DNA of 64,000 bases from Mytilus edulis. Lineage: Eukaryota > Mollusca > Bivalvia > Mytilida > Mytilidae. The stretch is from NCBI RefSeq assembly GCF_963676685.1, contig NC_092347.1, positions 86,244,592 through 86,308,591 on the forward strand, in the 5' to 3' direction. Made by a program: the position numbers and the translations under genes. Below, piece by piece: positions 47,949 through 62,941 of the stretch; within the stretch, counting starts at the first letter, position 1, and each line of letters starts with the position of its first letter. The notes under the pieces were generated by a model that was not told where the DNA came from, ran no database searches, and saw only the letters and a program-made list of their open reading frames with translations.

Positions 47949-48590
47949 CAATATCACAAGATTACCATTACTGATGAATGGTGAAAGTGAAAATCGTCAA
48001 TATCAAATTTGACCTCCATTTTGTCATCAGTATCAACATATTAAAATTTGAAAAGCTTAGATTGAATGGTTCATGAGTAAATGCAACAACGTGAATGGAA
48101 ACGCCATTTTACAATCTTTCAAGAACCATAACTCCTGAACGGTAAAAGTCAAAATCGTCATTATTGAACTTGACCTCTATTTTGCCATCAGTAACAACAT
48201 ATACAAATTTCAAAAGCGTTGGTTGAATGGTTCATGAGAAAATGCTCGGACACGACTGGAAACACCATTTTTCAATCTTTCAAGAACCATAACTCCTGAA
48301 CGGTAAAAGTCAAAATCGTCTTTATTGAACTTGACCTCTACTTTGTCATCAGTAACAACATATTAAAATTTGGGAAGCTTTGGTAGAACAGTTCATGCGT
48401 AAATTCACGGACACGACTGGAAACTCTATTTTTCAATCTTTCAAGAACCATTACTTCTGAACGGTAAAAGTCAAAATCGTCATTATTAAACTTGACCTCC
48501 ATTTTGTTGTCAGTAACAACATATTAAAATTTTAAAAGCTTTAGTTGAACGGTTCATGAGTTAATGCACGGACAACATTTGATTGCCGCC
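47949..48590. repeat. 161-bp satellite (unit 2)
   Basis: Copy of 30,195-30,835 at an offset of 17,754, with the same number of units. Confidence 0.8.
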
Positions 48591-49111
48591 CGTTTAGAAG
48601 CGATCGATGGGAAGTGTAAAGAGTTGTCTATGGTGTTGAAAAAATAGTTTTCTGATGTTGTTAAAGATTCAAAATAATTAAGACCTAACACATGAAAATG
48701 AAACAGAACAGCTTGGAACGGAAGCAAAAATGGAAAGCGTGAGCATGGTGACTACTGAATAACGACATTATTCAACGTATATAGAGGAAACGGATAATGG
48801 TAGTGAAATCACAATCAACCGTTTCAATCAAACACTAAGAACCAGCAACGTACTGTCAAACAGTAATGAATGACCAAATACCAAAAGGCAACAAAGGACA
48901 GCCAATTGAAACATTAGTTAAAAAAATTAAAAAAAAGAAACATTAGTTTCAAATAGCGATAACTTCGCATTAAGTGGAGTAGTTCGAAAAAAGGACAAAA
49001 TGAATAATACATTATTTTGTTCAAGCCGACAAACCATATGGACTTGTAAATGGATCTGTGAAATCGTATGCAGAAAATATAGGTGTGAAAATAACTTTTC
49101 AGAACTACTAA

Positions 49112-50434
49112 CAGGGGTGTAGCTACCCGGAGGCACGACAGCACGTGCATCCACGTCGTTTTCACAAAAAAAAAAAAAAAAAAAAAAAAAAAGCAGAAGA
49201 GAGAGAGATGAGTTGGTCAATCGGAATCGGAGACTGTTGGTGTCTTTTCCGTCTATCCCGGATATTAGTTTGACAACCTAGTTACAAGTGTTGATGAAGC
49301 TGTTCATTCAGAAAAAGATCGTAGCTCCGAAGTTGCGTCACGTGCACATTGATTCGGCATGCAAAAAAAGAAATGGCAAAATAAAAATTTATAAATTGAA
49401 TGTTTAAGGAAACACCTATGTTGTCACTTTTTTTAATTGATGAAATTTCATTAGATAACGACATTTGGTTTCAAAATATTTTTTTTTTTTGCGGAGATTA
49501 TGACAAAATCGGAAGGTTACTTGTATCTTTTACAAGATTTTTACTTTTGAATTTGTAATACTAAGTCTATTCTAAGATATGTAGTTTTGGAGCACATTTT
49601 ACAGTGTACAGTTCATCAGTTTGGAATGAGATGTACCAATCGGCATTAGAATTATCAGATCCCTTCGATATCGTTGAAAATATGCCGAGGCGATGTGGTT
49701 CAGTGACAGACTACCGGAGCCAATCACCCTGCAACCACGCCAAAACAGTATTGGAAAGCCTCATTATTTTTTGTGTTCATAGACCATATGATAAGGCAAC
49801 TGGAGAGTGGAGTCGCGTCAAATTATCAGAAAATCGCTTCTTTGTGCTGTATCTCACGGCTTCATCGTGTTGTAGGAAATATCACAAACGAACAAATCTC
49901 AATATTGTCTGAAACATACGAAACTGACCTAGCATGTAATTTTGACGAATTTAATTGGGAGGTCGCTCGATGCCGAACACGTACGCTGGTTTATAACATC
50001 TCGCGAGTGCTAGGTACCATGCCATGATGGTCCTGAGATCTATCAGTCACGGTACTACGTATGTAATTGAAAACAAATGTACGATCAACAATGAACAACG
50101 AAAGTTACATAGCCTTACCATGATTACTGCATGTTCATCGGGATTTCAGTGTGAATGTTGACAAAGTAATAGAGAAGTTTGTTTCTGCCCAGACCCGAAG
50201 AGCAGATTTTGGACAATTTTGAGTAAATTCTGTATCACAAATATTTGTTGTTTATGTATTACTATATTCAGAAGATTTATTAATAGTTTTACATTCATAA
50301 ATTTTTATTTATACATATAGCTCCTCTTTTAACCGTCCTATGACCGAAAACCGAGAAAAAAAATTCTGCATAATAGGGTCCCAAATTTTTTTCGATAGTT
50401 GCTTCCACATCGTTTCTTTCTAGCTACGCCCCTG
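49112..50434 (+). mobile_element. hAT-type DNA transposon remnant (unit 2)
   Basis: Copy of 31,358-32,679 with the same inverted ends and transposase pieces (49,604-49,912 and 49,773-50,027). The A run near its left end differs in length. One base change converts His to Pro in the first piece. Confidence 0.7.
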
Positions 50435-50814
50435 ACTAAAGAAGCGTGAAGCAAAACAATATTCTACATATGTAATGCGTGTTAACATTAATATTGCTGA
50501 GAGTGACTTTGAGTCGAACGAAAACTTATGGCCAGATGGTGTATACTGGCGATAATACATATCCTACAGTAGTACAGTGTTTGTCGCACTTGCAAACTTT
50601 ACTTAAAGCAATCAGAAAAACGTTTTTATAGTAGCTCTTGTAAGAATAGTTGAAGTGGCTCGAATGGGACAGCAATAGTGAACAGAAAAATCATCCGGTT
50701 TTAAAATTAAGACTGTAGAAATTCAAAATGACTGAATATGTGGTGTGATATTGTCAATTAATGGTTTTAAAGATATATGTGTAATTCGTACTCTTTTTTC
50801 GTCTACTAATTATA

Positions 50815-53685
50815 CTCAAGATGTATATTTAGATATTTAGATGTGTTCTCGTGTTATTATGATAGAATGCGCGAAGACTATATTATACTTATAGGTGATG
50901 ATTTTAATGTTGATATATCTTGTGAAAATGTTAGCACAAAAAGTAATGCTTTGAACTGTTTTTTAGAAAGTCGTAATATTAAAGTTGCCCACTTGTTGAA
51001 TGACTTAACATAACCGAATTATACTTTCATAAACAAAACTTACAGTAAAAAATCGTTCATAGACTATATATGTATACAAGAAATTTTAGAATATAATATT
51101 TTAAATTAAGGGGCAAGAGATGACAGTCCATATGATTTTTCTGATCATTACCCTATATGTATGTCTATGAACAGTGATCTGCTCTGTGGTTCGTCAGGTA
51201 GCTTCAACTTAGGCCGTCATATTTAAAATGGACGAAAGCGAATGAACTTGAAATAAAGATGTATCAAACAGAAATTGGTAAAGTTTTTAGCATTAGCAAA
51301 CCTAAAATCGATAGTTGTAGCATAAGAGATCCGGAACATTATAATGTACTACATATGTCGGCGAATGCGTATATTCCGTATGGAAAGTTTCGTCACTACC
51401 TTAAACCATATTGAAAATCCAATGACTTATATACAGTTCATTACGAACAACGGGAAGCACGTCGTGAATGGAAAAATAATAACAAGCCTCGTAACAAATC
51501 TAACCGCATTTACAAAGGAAAAGATAACAAATAAATATTTAGGAAAGGTAATTGCCAGGCCAAGAAATTATGGCTAGAAGAAAAGTACGAGGACATTAAA
51601 AATGCGGCGAGGTTGACAAAGGGAATTTTTCAGAACACCCCGTATAATGAGGAAACAGGGACCATCACCAGATAAACTTGTTCATGGCGATACCGTAGCA
51701 AAAACACCTGGAGATATTATTATGCTGTTATGGGGAAATATTTTGAAAAATTTATGCTCTTTAAAAGAAAGGATTGGCTTTGATTTCACGGGAAAATTTC
51801 AAAAAGGTCAATGATCTTTTCAACCATAAATACAAAAGGGTTATATTAAACTCTCGATAACCGTAGATGAAATCAAGGATCGGGTACGAACATAGGAGCC
51901 TTTTTGATAAAATAATTTTGAATCGTTTCATAAACTCCTTGTTAATATTAAATGGAATGCCGGATCCCCTTCAGTTTTGATTTGTAAAGGAACATAGTGC
52001 GATACCGGCTATATATACCCCCAAAGAAGCAATTCATTATTATCTAGAACGTAATTCGATTGTTCATGCTTTTTTTCTTGACAAAGGAAAGATTTTTGAC
52101 CGTGTGGGGCAAGATAGCCTATTATACAAACTGAACCAAATAGGAATACAAGGTAAATTGTAGAATCTGATATAAATGTCGTTTACAACTGCAACAGCAC
52201 AATGTGTAGCATAGTGGATTAACAAGTCATGTGTTTCGGATTGATCAAAGAGTAGGTCAAGGCCGTGTGTTGTCTGCTTGGTTATTTTCTGTTTGTATTT
52301 ATGACTTTATTTGTGAACTCATGTCGACAAATTGTGAATTACTAGTAATTGGTCCGATCAGCATACCAACAATTTTGTTAGCCGATGACACAACTTTTAA
52401 TGGTGCTCATACATTATCAAACGTTGTTAACAACTATACGTTCAAATGACTTGTAAAATATAATGCATCGAAAAGCAGCGTTTTGACTTTTACACCACCA
52501 AGAAAGACTCGCAACAACAATGACTCTGCATCATGTCTTAACCTAGGTAATATTGTATTCGATAGAAAACGCACATGTACTTATGCTGGAGGATTAATAT
52601 TATTATTATATTGATATTTTGGGAGGCGACTTCCCTGATATGGAACTTGCGCCCTATTTACACCTATCGTGATTGTTTTTTGGAAGAACAAAAAAATCAA
52701 AAAAATCTTAGTGTTTCGTGTTTTGTTTACTACACGTGAGTTCTTAAGTTGTGAGGTTTTTTTTTCCAAAGTCGTTAATGTGTTGTGGTTTTACTTTTGT
52801 AAAAAAAGTGTTTATTTTGTCGTTCTTGCTTTTGTTTCGTTGCATTGCTAATTACATAGATGTATAAGGTAGCAGTAGCTAATAAATAGACACAAGTGTA
52901 TGAATGAATCTTAATGTCCATCGCTGAAGATAGAGATTAGATACTGCTTCCCGATAGCCCGGTGTCAATTATTTAATGAAAAATTGCCAAAAGTTATGTA
53001 TGCGCCAGAAAAAAAGACTGTCGCATACTTCTGTAACCTACATTGGGATTATTAAAAGAAACAAAATATTATATATTATTATGATGGAGGACAGAAAATT
53101 CACTCACTTTATACTGTTGTTGTTAATCGATGGGGATGAGTGCTTTAATAAATAACATGATACGGAAAAAATTATCCTAACAACTGCACTTTCTGGATGT
53201 GAAACTTGGGGTCAGCTACCCTAGTGAAATTGAAATGTTGGAAAGAGCTCAAAGATATTTCGTTCAATTTATACAAATGATGGATAATCGTTATCAAAAG
53301 TACCAGGATTATAACCTGATAAACGCAGTCTGACTGACTCTTGCGTTAGTAAAGTTGGTCTGTGGTAAGAAAGACATATTGATAAAATGAAAATTTTGTA
53401 TGTTCGAAGGTTGTGTTGTGCAAAATCAACAACAATACATAGACGGATTTCAATTTTCGTATGGGCCAAATATAAACCGGTAAGTCCAGTCAAATATCAT
53501 TGACTTTTGATGAAATACGATTTTTTTTTAACTATGTGGCTGAAAATTTCTTTCCAGACAAACTTCTGTGGAGCAAAATCGTTAAACAGACTTTAGACAT
53601 AAACGACGAAAACAAATGGAAACACTTAGTTGAACGGCGACAAGAACTTAAGCGGCACTATAAAAAAAACATACATGTTTGACGG
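50815..53685 (+). pseudogene. Decayed LINE (unit 2)
   Basis: Copy of 33,060-35,930 with the same stops and frameshifts, so it decayed before the duplication. Reverse transcriptase pieces lie at 52,231-52,449. Confidence 0.75.
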
Positions 53686-53919
53686 AGCATCGTTTGTTAC
53701 GACTAGCGGTAACTTATCCATCTTTAAATTCAAAATTTATGACGCTTGAGAAATATGGAGCCATAGCTATGACAACAGGCAAATGCTTTCTGTGAAACTT
53801 GTATGATACGGATATACTTATGCATTATATAGTATGCTGTACATCTGTTATTTTACAAATTCGGACAGAAATGTTCTACAAAAAAGTTGATATTCTTGAC
53901 GTAGACGATTCCGTTCGTT

Positions 53920-55197
53920 TCTTTAAAATAGGGACGAAAGATACCAAAGGGACAGTCAAACTCATAAATCGAAAATAAACTGACAACGCCATGGCTAAAA
54001 ATGAAAAAGACAAACAGACAAACAATAGTACACATGACACAACATAGAAAACTAAAAAATAAACCCCACGAACCCCACCAAAAACAAGGGGTGATCTCAG
54101 GTGCTCCAGAAGGGTAAGCAGATCCTGCTCAACATGTGGCACCCGTCGTGTTGCTTATGTGATAACAAATCCGGTAAATAGTCTAATTCGGTAGGTCACA
54201 TTCATGAAAGGGAAGGGGATTGTAGTTACGACGTAAGGAACATATCCGATATCATTTGTGAAACAGTTATTCCATAACGGTCAACCAACTCGTGATGGCG
54301 TCCGTAAAATTTACGAAGGGATGATTTCAACTTCACCATTTGGAACTCTTGGTTTAATAGCTTAACCCGCTATCAAGAAAATCATGATAGGAAATGCAAG
54401 TACGGGAATATCGTATCAATTGGGAGATATATACCCCGTATGCAGGTGCTGCTGGAACGTTTCTACTTAGAAATGGAAAGTTTACATTTGGAAAGCTGAA
54501 ATCATCTATTTTGTCATAAAGTTTTGTTTTCAACTGACCCTCATTGTCAATTTCTAGATGTAAGTCAAGATATGAGGCTGGCTTAACTGTATCTGTAGTA
54601 TCCTTTATCTTTAGTTCGATGGGCTAGATGCGTTCCACATAGTCACCAAATTTTGAATTATTAAGTGAAAGAACAGCATCTATATAGCGGAAAGTAGAGT
54701 TAAAAGATATCGCTAACTTCTTATCTTTCTTCCTAAGAAGTTCCTGTATGAAGTCAGCCTCATAATAATAAAGAAACAAGTCGGCAAGTAGAGGGGCACA
54801 ATTTGTTCCAATTGGAATGCCGACAGTCTGTAACAAATATGTTGTCAATCAAGAAATCAAGCATCTTGATAATATCAGTTTCAGAGAATTTTTTGTTTGA
54901 ATCAGAGTGATCCTTTACAAAGTAGGATTTATTCCTCCCTAGGACAAGATACTTGTATCTACGTTGGCCATTCTTTTTTATGAAGCAAAGCAACACCAAC
55001 TTTTTCAATTTGTCTTTTAGTTTGGAATGTGGAATACTTGTGTAAATAGTAGAAAAGTCAAATGTTTTAATACTGTTACAAGATGAAAGAGAGTTAGATT
55101 GTATGTACTCTAAAAGATCTTTGGAAATTTTAAGTATCAACATCTGATTCAGGTTCATCATAACAAACGGACAAATATGGCTGTATTTACATGCCAA
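53920..55197 (-). pseudogene. Decayed Penelope-like reverse transcriptase (unit 2)
   Basis: Copy of 36,165-37,442 with the same frameshift and the same Asp-to-Ala change in the catalytic box (FRYIDAVL, in 54,624-54,848). Confidence 0.65.
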
Positions 55198-55910
55198 AAA
55201 CTACTCTGAGTACAGACTTACCTGTGAAGTTGGAAAAGTTTGTATGCCTATCATCCACCAGATATATAAAAGTTGAATGCATTTTGTGTTTCAGAAAGAT
55301 AAAATCTCTTTTAGATTTTGATGGGCATTTTTTCCCATCATGCATAAATTAACTACTAGTAAGTTGTGGTACAACTTAGAGATGCTCCCTCAGGTAAAAA
55401 AAAACGGTTTGTATTGTTTTGATTGTCCTTAATGGACAAGAGGTATCTTCACAACTACAGGTGAGTTAAAGAGTTTGCATACAATTTCATTATATTGACA
55501 ACAATACAGTATTCATCGTTGGCGATGGTGATGACTCAGAGTTTATTTGAGTCAGTGAGTGGACTGTATCAAAGTAATTCAGGTGGTTGTTTATTTTTAC
55601 ACCTTCTGCAGAAAGGAAAAAAAATGATTTTATCTTTCTTAAACACAAAATGCATTGAACTTTTATATATCTAGTGGATGCTAGGCCTTAAAACTTTCCA
55701 AACGGCACAGGTAAGTCTGTACACAGATTAGTTTTTGAGGTGAAAATACGGCCATATTTGTCCATTTGTTATGATAAACCTTAATCAAGATGATGACGAA
55801 ATTGTAAGGTCGTTACTTGGAAGTATGAATCATACCATGCAAACTCTAAATGCTGATGTATGGAGTCTCTTGGTGTACCACCTAGCAGATTATATGTTAA
55901 AACTATATCA

Positions 55911-56073
55911 GGGGCCGTGTCAATGAAAGTATCCTAGGATATGTCCTAAGATAGGTCTTAGGACATTATTTAGGATGGTCTTAGGACGTGTCTGAGACAT
56001 GTCTTAGGATGTAAAACAAAGCTGTCTTAGGACAGTCCTAACTACGATGGTCCTAGGACCATCCTAACACATA
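55911..56073. repeat. TAGGAC-rich self-complementary element (unit 2)
   Basis: Copy of 38,150-38,312 at an offset of 17,761. Confidence 0.7.
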
Positions 56074-56591
56074 TATATTTAATTGAAAAAAATATATAGA
56101 GATTTCTATGACATAGATTTTATTGTATTTTAATATTTATATGACTTTTGTATGGAAAACAATTAACGCAAAATGAAAGTTAAAGATTTAACGTAATACT
56201 ATTAAATACGTTATTTAAAAGTGTGATGGAAGATATAAATGATTTTAATACGAAAACAAAATGAAATAGTCACAAAACTTTGTTAAATGCGATATTCGTG
56301 CTGCAATTTTAGTACGTAAACTAGTTTTGTCCTTAGGTCCACTCGATTTCATTACATGTATTATGTATCGAATGAGGATTAGTTAAAAAAAAAAAAAAAA
56401 GGTATTTTTTTCCCCATATTTAAATTTTTATTGCACCGTTTCGGTAAGTCGCAAAAATATTGCTTTACTGATAGTATTTTTTAGGCTTTAAAAAAGGCAG
56501 CACGAAATAAAAATAAAATTTGACCGAATACCTTCAAACTTTAACTAATTGTTCCATTGGGTATCTTGTTTATAAATTGTATTCCATCGAC

Positions 56592-57651
56592 TTACATGGC
56601 TAAGAATAAAACATAGGGGTCAAATGCAGTTTTTGGCTTATATCTCAAAAACTAAAGCTTTTAGAGCAAATCTGACTGGAAAAAATTGGTCCACATAACT
56701 CAGCCCTGAAATATCTATAAAGAAATTTTGCATTTTTTTGTCCTCAGGAATAGATTACCTTAGCTGTATTTGGCAAAACTTTTAGGAATTTTGGTCCTCA
56801 AAGCTCTTCCATTTCGTACTTTATTTGGCCTTTTTAACTATTTTGGATTCGAGCGTCACTGATGAGTCTTTTGTAGACGAAACGCGCGTCTGGCGTATAT
56901 ACAAAATTTAGTCCTGGTATCTATGATGAGTTTATTTGTTATAGATAGACATAAACTGTAAACGGCAATAATATTCAGCAAACTAAGATCTACAAAAGAG
57001 TTAAATGACCAAAATTGTCAATTGACTCCTTAAGGGGTTATTGCCCTTTACAGACAGCTTTACACAATTTGTTCATCAAGTTTGCTAACATTTTAAAATC
57101 TCCTCTAAAACTATTGTGCCTAATACTTCTTTTTTATGAATTGCATCCGAATTTTTTTCTTTAAATATTAATTGTAAAATCTTCATATATATGGAGAACT
57201 AAAGATAATCAATCAATCATTTAACAATTAATTCACGGACGCCATGGATAAAAATAGAACATAGGGGTCAAATACAGTTTTTGCAGTTGGCTCATATCTC
57301 AGAAACTAAAGCATTTAGAGCAAATCTGACATGGGGTAAATGGGGTAATTTTTTTCAAAAGGTCAAGATCTATCAGCCCTGAAACTTTCAGACAAACCGA
57401 AAAACTTATTGTTCGGTTGCTGCCAATAAATTGGTTATTTTAAGGAAACTTTGCAGTTTTTTGTTATTATCTTGAATATTATAATATTGAATATAAAGAT
57501 AAACTGTAAACAGCAAAAATGTTCAGCAAAATAAGATCTACAAAAAGTTATAGTCGACCAAAACTGTCAATCGACCCCTAAAGGAGTTATTGTCCTTTAA
57601 GGACATTTTTTTAAGCCACTCATTAATACATATTGTAAATCAAAAATAATC
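56592..57651. repeat. Two diverged tandem copies of a dispersed repeat (unit 2)
   Basis: Copy of 38,830-39,890, including the direct repeats that follow. Confidence 0.7.
56853..56896 (+). ncRNA. Hammerhead ribozyme motif (unit 2)
   Basis: Identical to 39,091-39,134 in all 44 bases. Predicted cleavage is after C56,890. Confidence 0.85.
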
Positions 57652-58105
57652 ATTGATGTAAGATTTAAGCAAAAAAATAACAGTTGAACGATTCAGGTTC
57701 TTGGGATCCTCTTGTTTGATTGGTGTTTTACTTGTATAATGTTTAGAATATGTCTGTTTGTGTAATGTTTTTGATGTTTATTTTAAATATTAATTGTAAA
57801 ATCTTCATATATATGGAGAACTAAAGATAATCAATCAATCATTTAACAATAAATTCGTGAAGATTTCCACAGAACCCTGTGTCTTGATTGATATTGCTGC
57901 TGTCATTGTAAAAGTGTAATGTTGACTGTAAAAACGTCCATTTATTCGTAAAAAACAAAATTAAAAAAACTTTTTTATCTGTACTTGCTTTAGCTATACA
58001 AGTCTGTTTTAAAAATAGAACTATATATATAGTTTTTCTCAAATAGTCACTTTGTTTTACTTCGTCAAGTAAAGTGATAACCAGATCAAAGAATGACAGA
58101 ACAAC

Positions 58106-59657
58106 ATCAAATACTGGAACGAAAACATCATGTAACAACATCTAATACTGGAACGAAAACATCATGTAACAACATCTAATACTGGAACGAAAACATCATG
58201 TAACAACATCTAATACTGGAACGAAAACATCATGTAACAACATCTAATACTAGAACGAAAACTTCATGTAACAACATCAAATACTGGAACGAAAACATCA
58301 TGTAACAACATCTAATACTGGAACGAAAACATCATGTAACAACATCTAATACTGGAACGAAAACATCATGTAACAACATCTAATACTGGAACGAAAACAT
58401 CATGTAACAACATCTAATACTAGAACGAAAACATCATGTAACAACATCAAATACTGGAACGAAAACATCATGTAACAACATCTAATACTGGAACGAAAAC
58501 ATCATGTAACAACATCTAATACTAGAACGAAAACATCATGTAACAACATCTAATACTGGAACGAAAACATCATGTAACAACATCTAATACTAGAACGAAA
58601 ACATCATGTAACAACATCAAATACTGGAACGAAAACATCATGTAACAACATCTAATACTGGAACGAAAACATCAAATACTGGAACGAAAACATCATGTAA
58701 CAACATCTAATACTGGAACGAAAACATCATGTAACAACATCTAATACTGGAACGAAAACATCATGTAACAACATCTAATACTGGAACGAAAACATCATGT
58801 AACAACATCAAATACTGGAACGAAAACATCATGTAACAACATCAAATACTGGAACGAAAACATCATGTAACAACATCTAATACTGGAACGAAAACATCAT
58901 GTAACAACATCTAATACTGGAACGTAAACATCATGTAACAACATCTAATACTGGAACAAAAACATCATGTAACAACATCTAATACTGGAACGAAAACATC
59001 ATGTAACAACATCAAATACTGGAACGAAAACATCATGTAACAACATCTAATACTGGAACGAAAACATCATGTAACAACATCAAATACTGGAACGAAAACA
59101 TCATGTAACAACATCTAATACTGGAACGAAAACATCATGTAACAACATCAAATACTGGAACGAAAACATCATGTAACAACATCTAATACTTGAACGAAAA
59201 CATCATGTAACAACATCAAATACTGAAACGAAAACATCATGTAACAACATCTAATACTGGAACGAAAACATCATGTAACAACATCTAATACTGGAACGAA
59301 AACATCATGTAACAACATCTAATACTGGAATGAAAACATCATGTAACAACATCAAATACTGGAACGAAAACATCATGTAACAACATCAAATACTGGAACG
59401 AAAACATCATGTAACAACATCTAATACTGGAACGAAAACATCATGTAACAACATCTAATACTGGAACGAAAACATCATGTAACAACATCTAATACTGGAA
59501 CGAAAACATCATGTAACAACATCTAATACTGGAACGAAAACATCATGTAACAACATCAAATACTGGAACGAAAACATAATGTAACAACATCTAAAACTGG
59601 AACGAAAACATCATGTAACAACATCAAATACTAGAACGAAAACATCATGTAGTGTAA
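58106..59657. repeat. 34-bp satellite, one unit longer than in unit 1
   Basis: Copy of 40,345-41,862. The offset grows from 17,761 before the array to 17,795 after it, a net gain of exactly 34 bases. Some variant units differ in order from the first array. From 59,660 to 60,830 there is no gene. Confidence 0.9.
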
Positions 59658-60831
59658 AACGTCAAATTTGGAAACATCATTACGTAATTTTAAAGCCATT
59701 TACAAGGACTTTGCAAATAATCATTACGAAATAACAAAACAGCATCATGTAATGTAACAACTTCATAAATTAAGACACATACACATAACGTAGTGTTAAA
59801 ACCACATTTCCTAATAACATGACCACATCAAATAATGAAAAATATCAAGAGTACCACACCAGACATGCCATCTCTAGCGTTCCATACTAGTTATCATTAA
59901 ACCTTATCAATCGTTTGTTCTGTAAGGATATTTCATATAAGAAATATTTAGTTTCTGCTTTATTTATTTAATAAAAGGCCTATTGATAATTTTTAGCATC
60001 CGAGATCCGAATATTTCGTCACCTTGGCATTGTATATAATATCCAACTCCTAAATTGTGCTGTGAATATAAGGTCAAGCTTTGAATTAGAGTGGAAGACT
60101 TTTCTATTGTTGAAGATCTATGTTGCTTGTTTCTTGTTTGTTTGCTGTAAAGAGTAGCTGCCATAAAATAAAATACTATCGACACCTCTTGTAGATTGTC
60201 ATTGTGTATATATAAAAAAAAAGAGTATCTGGTCTTTCACGTTGCTCGTTTTTATATACATATAGATTAGACCGTTGGTTTTCCCGTTTGAATAGTTTTA
60301 CACTAGTCATTTTTGGGGGGCCCTTTGTAGCTTGCTGTTCGTTGTGAACAAAGGCTCCGTGTTGAGGACCGTATTTTAACACTATAATGGTTTACTTTTA
60401 TAAATTGTGAATTGGATAGATAGAGAGTTGTCTCATTGGCAATCATACCACATCTTCTTACATGTATTAAAATATTGACTCCGAAACCAATGAATACCAC
60501 ACAGACGAGACATTGTTTTTTCTTGTAAAATCTCAGATCGATCCAAACTAACTACAATTGCTTGTTTATTCATAATATGCATTCACCTTTTATATGAGAC
60601 TTTCCAGACAATTGTTTTTAATGAATTAAATTTCAAAAGTTCAATGCTACACATCATGAATAATTTGGGGTAGGAATAGAAAATAAACACAGAATTTGTT
60701 ATGCTTAAGATGCATTGTATTCAACTAAAATTGTTAAAAACATGAATGAAATGAAAGTTTATATTGTTCGTCATATTATGTTGGAATTCAAGTTAAGGGT
60801 GCCTATTGTTCTTCTTTGGTATAGTTTGATC

Positions 60832-62563
60832 TCAGTAAGACCCTGTAAAACAAATAGCAAATCGAATTAATTTTATATATCATAAAACTTCAATTTTAAA
60901 TAAAAATATATGTTAGACCAGAAAACTAAATTAAAGCCAATTAAAGAGTTAATCACGATATAGTATTTGGCAACTGTTATCTATTCATTATACCGTATAT
61001 ATAACTATAGAACCATTTTAAACTAAGACCTAAAAATAGCAAAAGAAACCGTATATACAACTTTAAAACCATCTTAAACTAAGACATAAAACTAGTAAAA
61101 GAAACCGTATATATAACTATAGAACCATCTTAAATTGAGACTTAAGGCTAGTAAATGTTTGAAGTAGAAACATTCATATTTTACGATTATACGCTAGCTG
61201 GTATTTCCGATAAATCGTTCTATGAATTTCACAGTTAATATTGTAAGAATAACGTTGTTGTTTTTCGTTCGTTTGTTTTCTGTTTTTGTTTAGTAGGTTA
61301 ATATAATGTGGTTTTTTTTTAATTGCATTACATATGAATGCATACTGACTGTGCTTATGAAATTCTATCCATCTTATGACGAAAATTTAATCCGTATCAT
61401 GAAAGAGCAGTTTTGTTTTAAATTAATCTATTTTCAATATGCTAACAATGCTCATTGTTAAAGGGCGTATGGTGACCTTTCGTTATTAACGTCTATGCCA
61501 TTTGTTCTCTTGTGCAGAGTTGCCTCATTTGCAAACATACCACATCTTATTATTTTTATATTTATCACACAGAGATTACGCTAATATGTTATTTTTAGTT
61601 TTACTTACTCTTTTTTCCATATTTACCATATTGACCATGCCCTCCGGATCCGCCCGGCCAATATCCGCTTCCTTGACCGTATCCACCGTATCCACTTGAT
61701 CCACCTGGATAATATCCACCGCTACCATATCCTTGTTGGCCGTAACCTCTGTATCCACTGCCCATTCCATAACTACTATATGGATCGTACATACCACCGC
61801 CCATTCCACCGCCGTACATTCCACCGCCATACATTCCACCGCCGTACATTCCACGGCCCATTCCACCGCCATACATTCCACGGCCCATTCCACCGCCATA
61901 CATTCCACTGCCATAGTTGTCATCATCGCCATATATACCTCCACCATAAATTCCGCGACCTCCATAGATACCTCCACCGCCATAAATACCGCGACCGCCA
62001 TAGATTCCGCCACCGCCATAAATTCCGCGGCCACCATAGATACCTCCACCATAAATACCACCTCCACCATAAATACCACCCCCGCCAATTCGTCCTACAC
62101 CTCCAATACCACCAATTCCAATCATCCCTCCTCTCCAACCTCCTCCTCTAGATCCTATAATGAAAAATATTCAATAATTTGTCCTTATCCTCATATGTAG
62201 GTCCTGGTCATATATAAAAAAAAATATATCACAAAATTTCAGTTGTATATAAATTTCGCTTTCACAAAATATGTTCAGTACTATCAACTAAGAACAGATT
62301 TTTTTTAACATAAAACTGAAAAATAATTGAGAAACGAGATGTTGACGACAAGAAAATTTAACATTTCAAACAGTAAAAGAAGGGAGAGAACTGAATGTAT
62401 TTGAATTAAGAAAAAACAGTAAATCCAGCAATTCTGCGACCATGTAGTTTGGTTAATCCAGTAAAGTGACTTGTTTCGTTATAGGAACAATGTTTGACTC
62501 ACCCCAGGTTGTTCCATTGATTAGCACAATGGCTAGAGACAGAATAAGCAGAATACACTTCAT
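60832..62563 (-). CDS. Shematrin-like Gly/Tyr-rich secreted protein, gene C (205 aa)
   Basis: Coding exons on the minus strand are 62563-62503 (signal peptide), 62154-61609 (Gly-rich body) and 60842-60832 (tail), joining to 206 codons with the stop. Nearly identical to gene B. It differs by five extra residues (one more GMYGG-type unit after the acidic GDDDNYGS break) and by Lys for Arg near the C-terminus, so it ends KKRSY like gene A. The coding region, last intron repeats and 5'UTR intron elements are all present; the TATA box and noncoding exon fall outside the window. See gene B for the functional argument. Confidence 0.78.
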
Positions 62564-62901
62564 TTTATCTGAAAAAATAAAATTGCTGAAATCATTAGAA
62601 AAAGGTCAAATGGTTACTAAAAAAAATTTTTTTTTATCATTAACTGTTCAATTGAAATAAACATTTATACTATTGAAATAATTTAATACACTTTTTATAA
62701 ACATGAGGATAAACCAATCTATAAACCATTAGCTACGAGAAATCAAAGAATGGTTCAATCAGTAATAAAAGTGAAACAAATGGAATGATTATTCGCTTTC
62801 AGCAGCCAATTTCGTTCAATTTTGTCAAAATAAGCGATGAAACATTGCAAGTGAATAATTCCATCTCATTGAATCCGTTTTCATGTGACATTCAATTTAA
62901 C

Positions 62902-62941
62902 CAAGGACGTATAACTAACATACGTCTAATATACGTCCTTG
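62902..62941. repeat. Perfect 12-bp hairpin in the 5'UTR intron of gene C
   Basis: Identical copy of the hairpin at 45,100-45,139. Confidence 0.7.
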
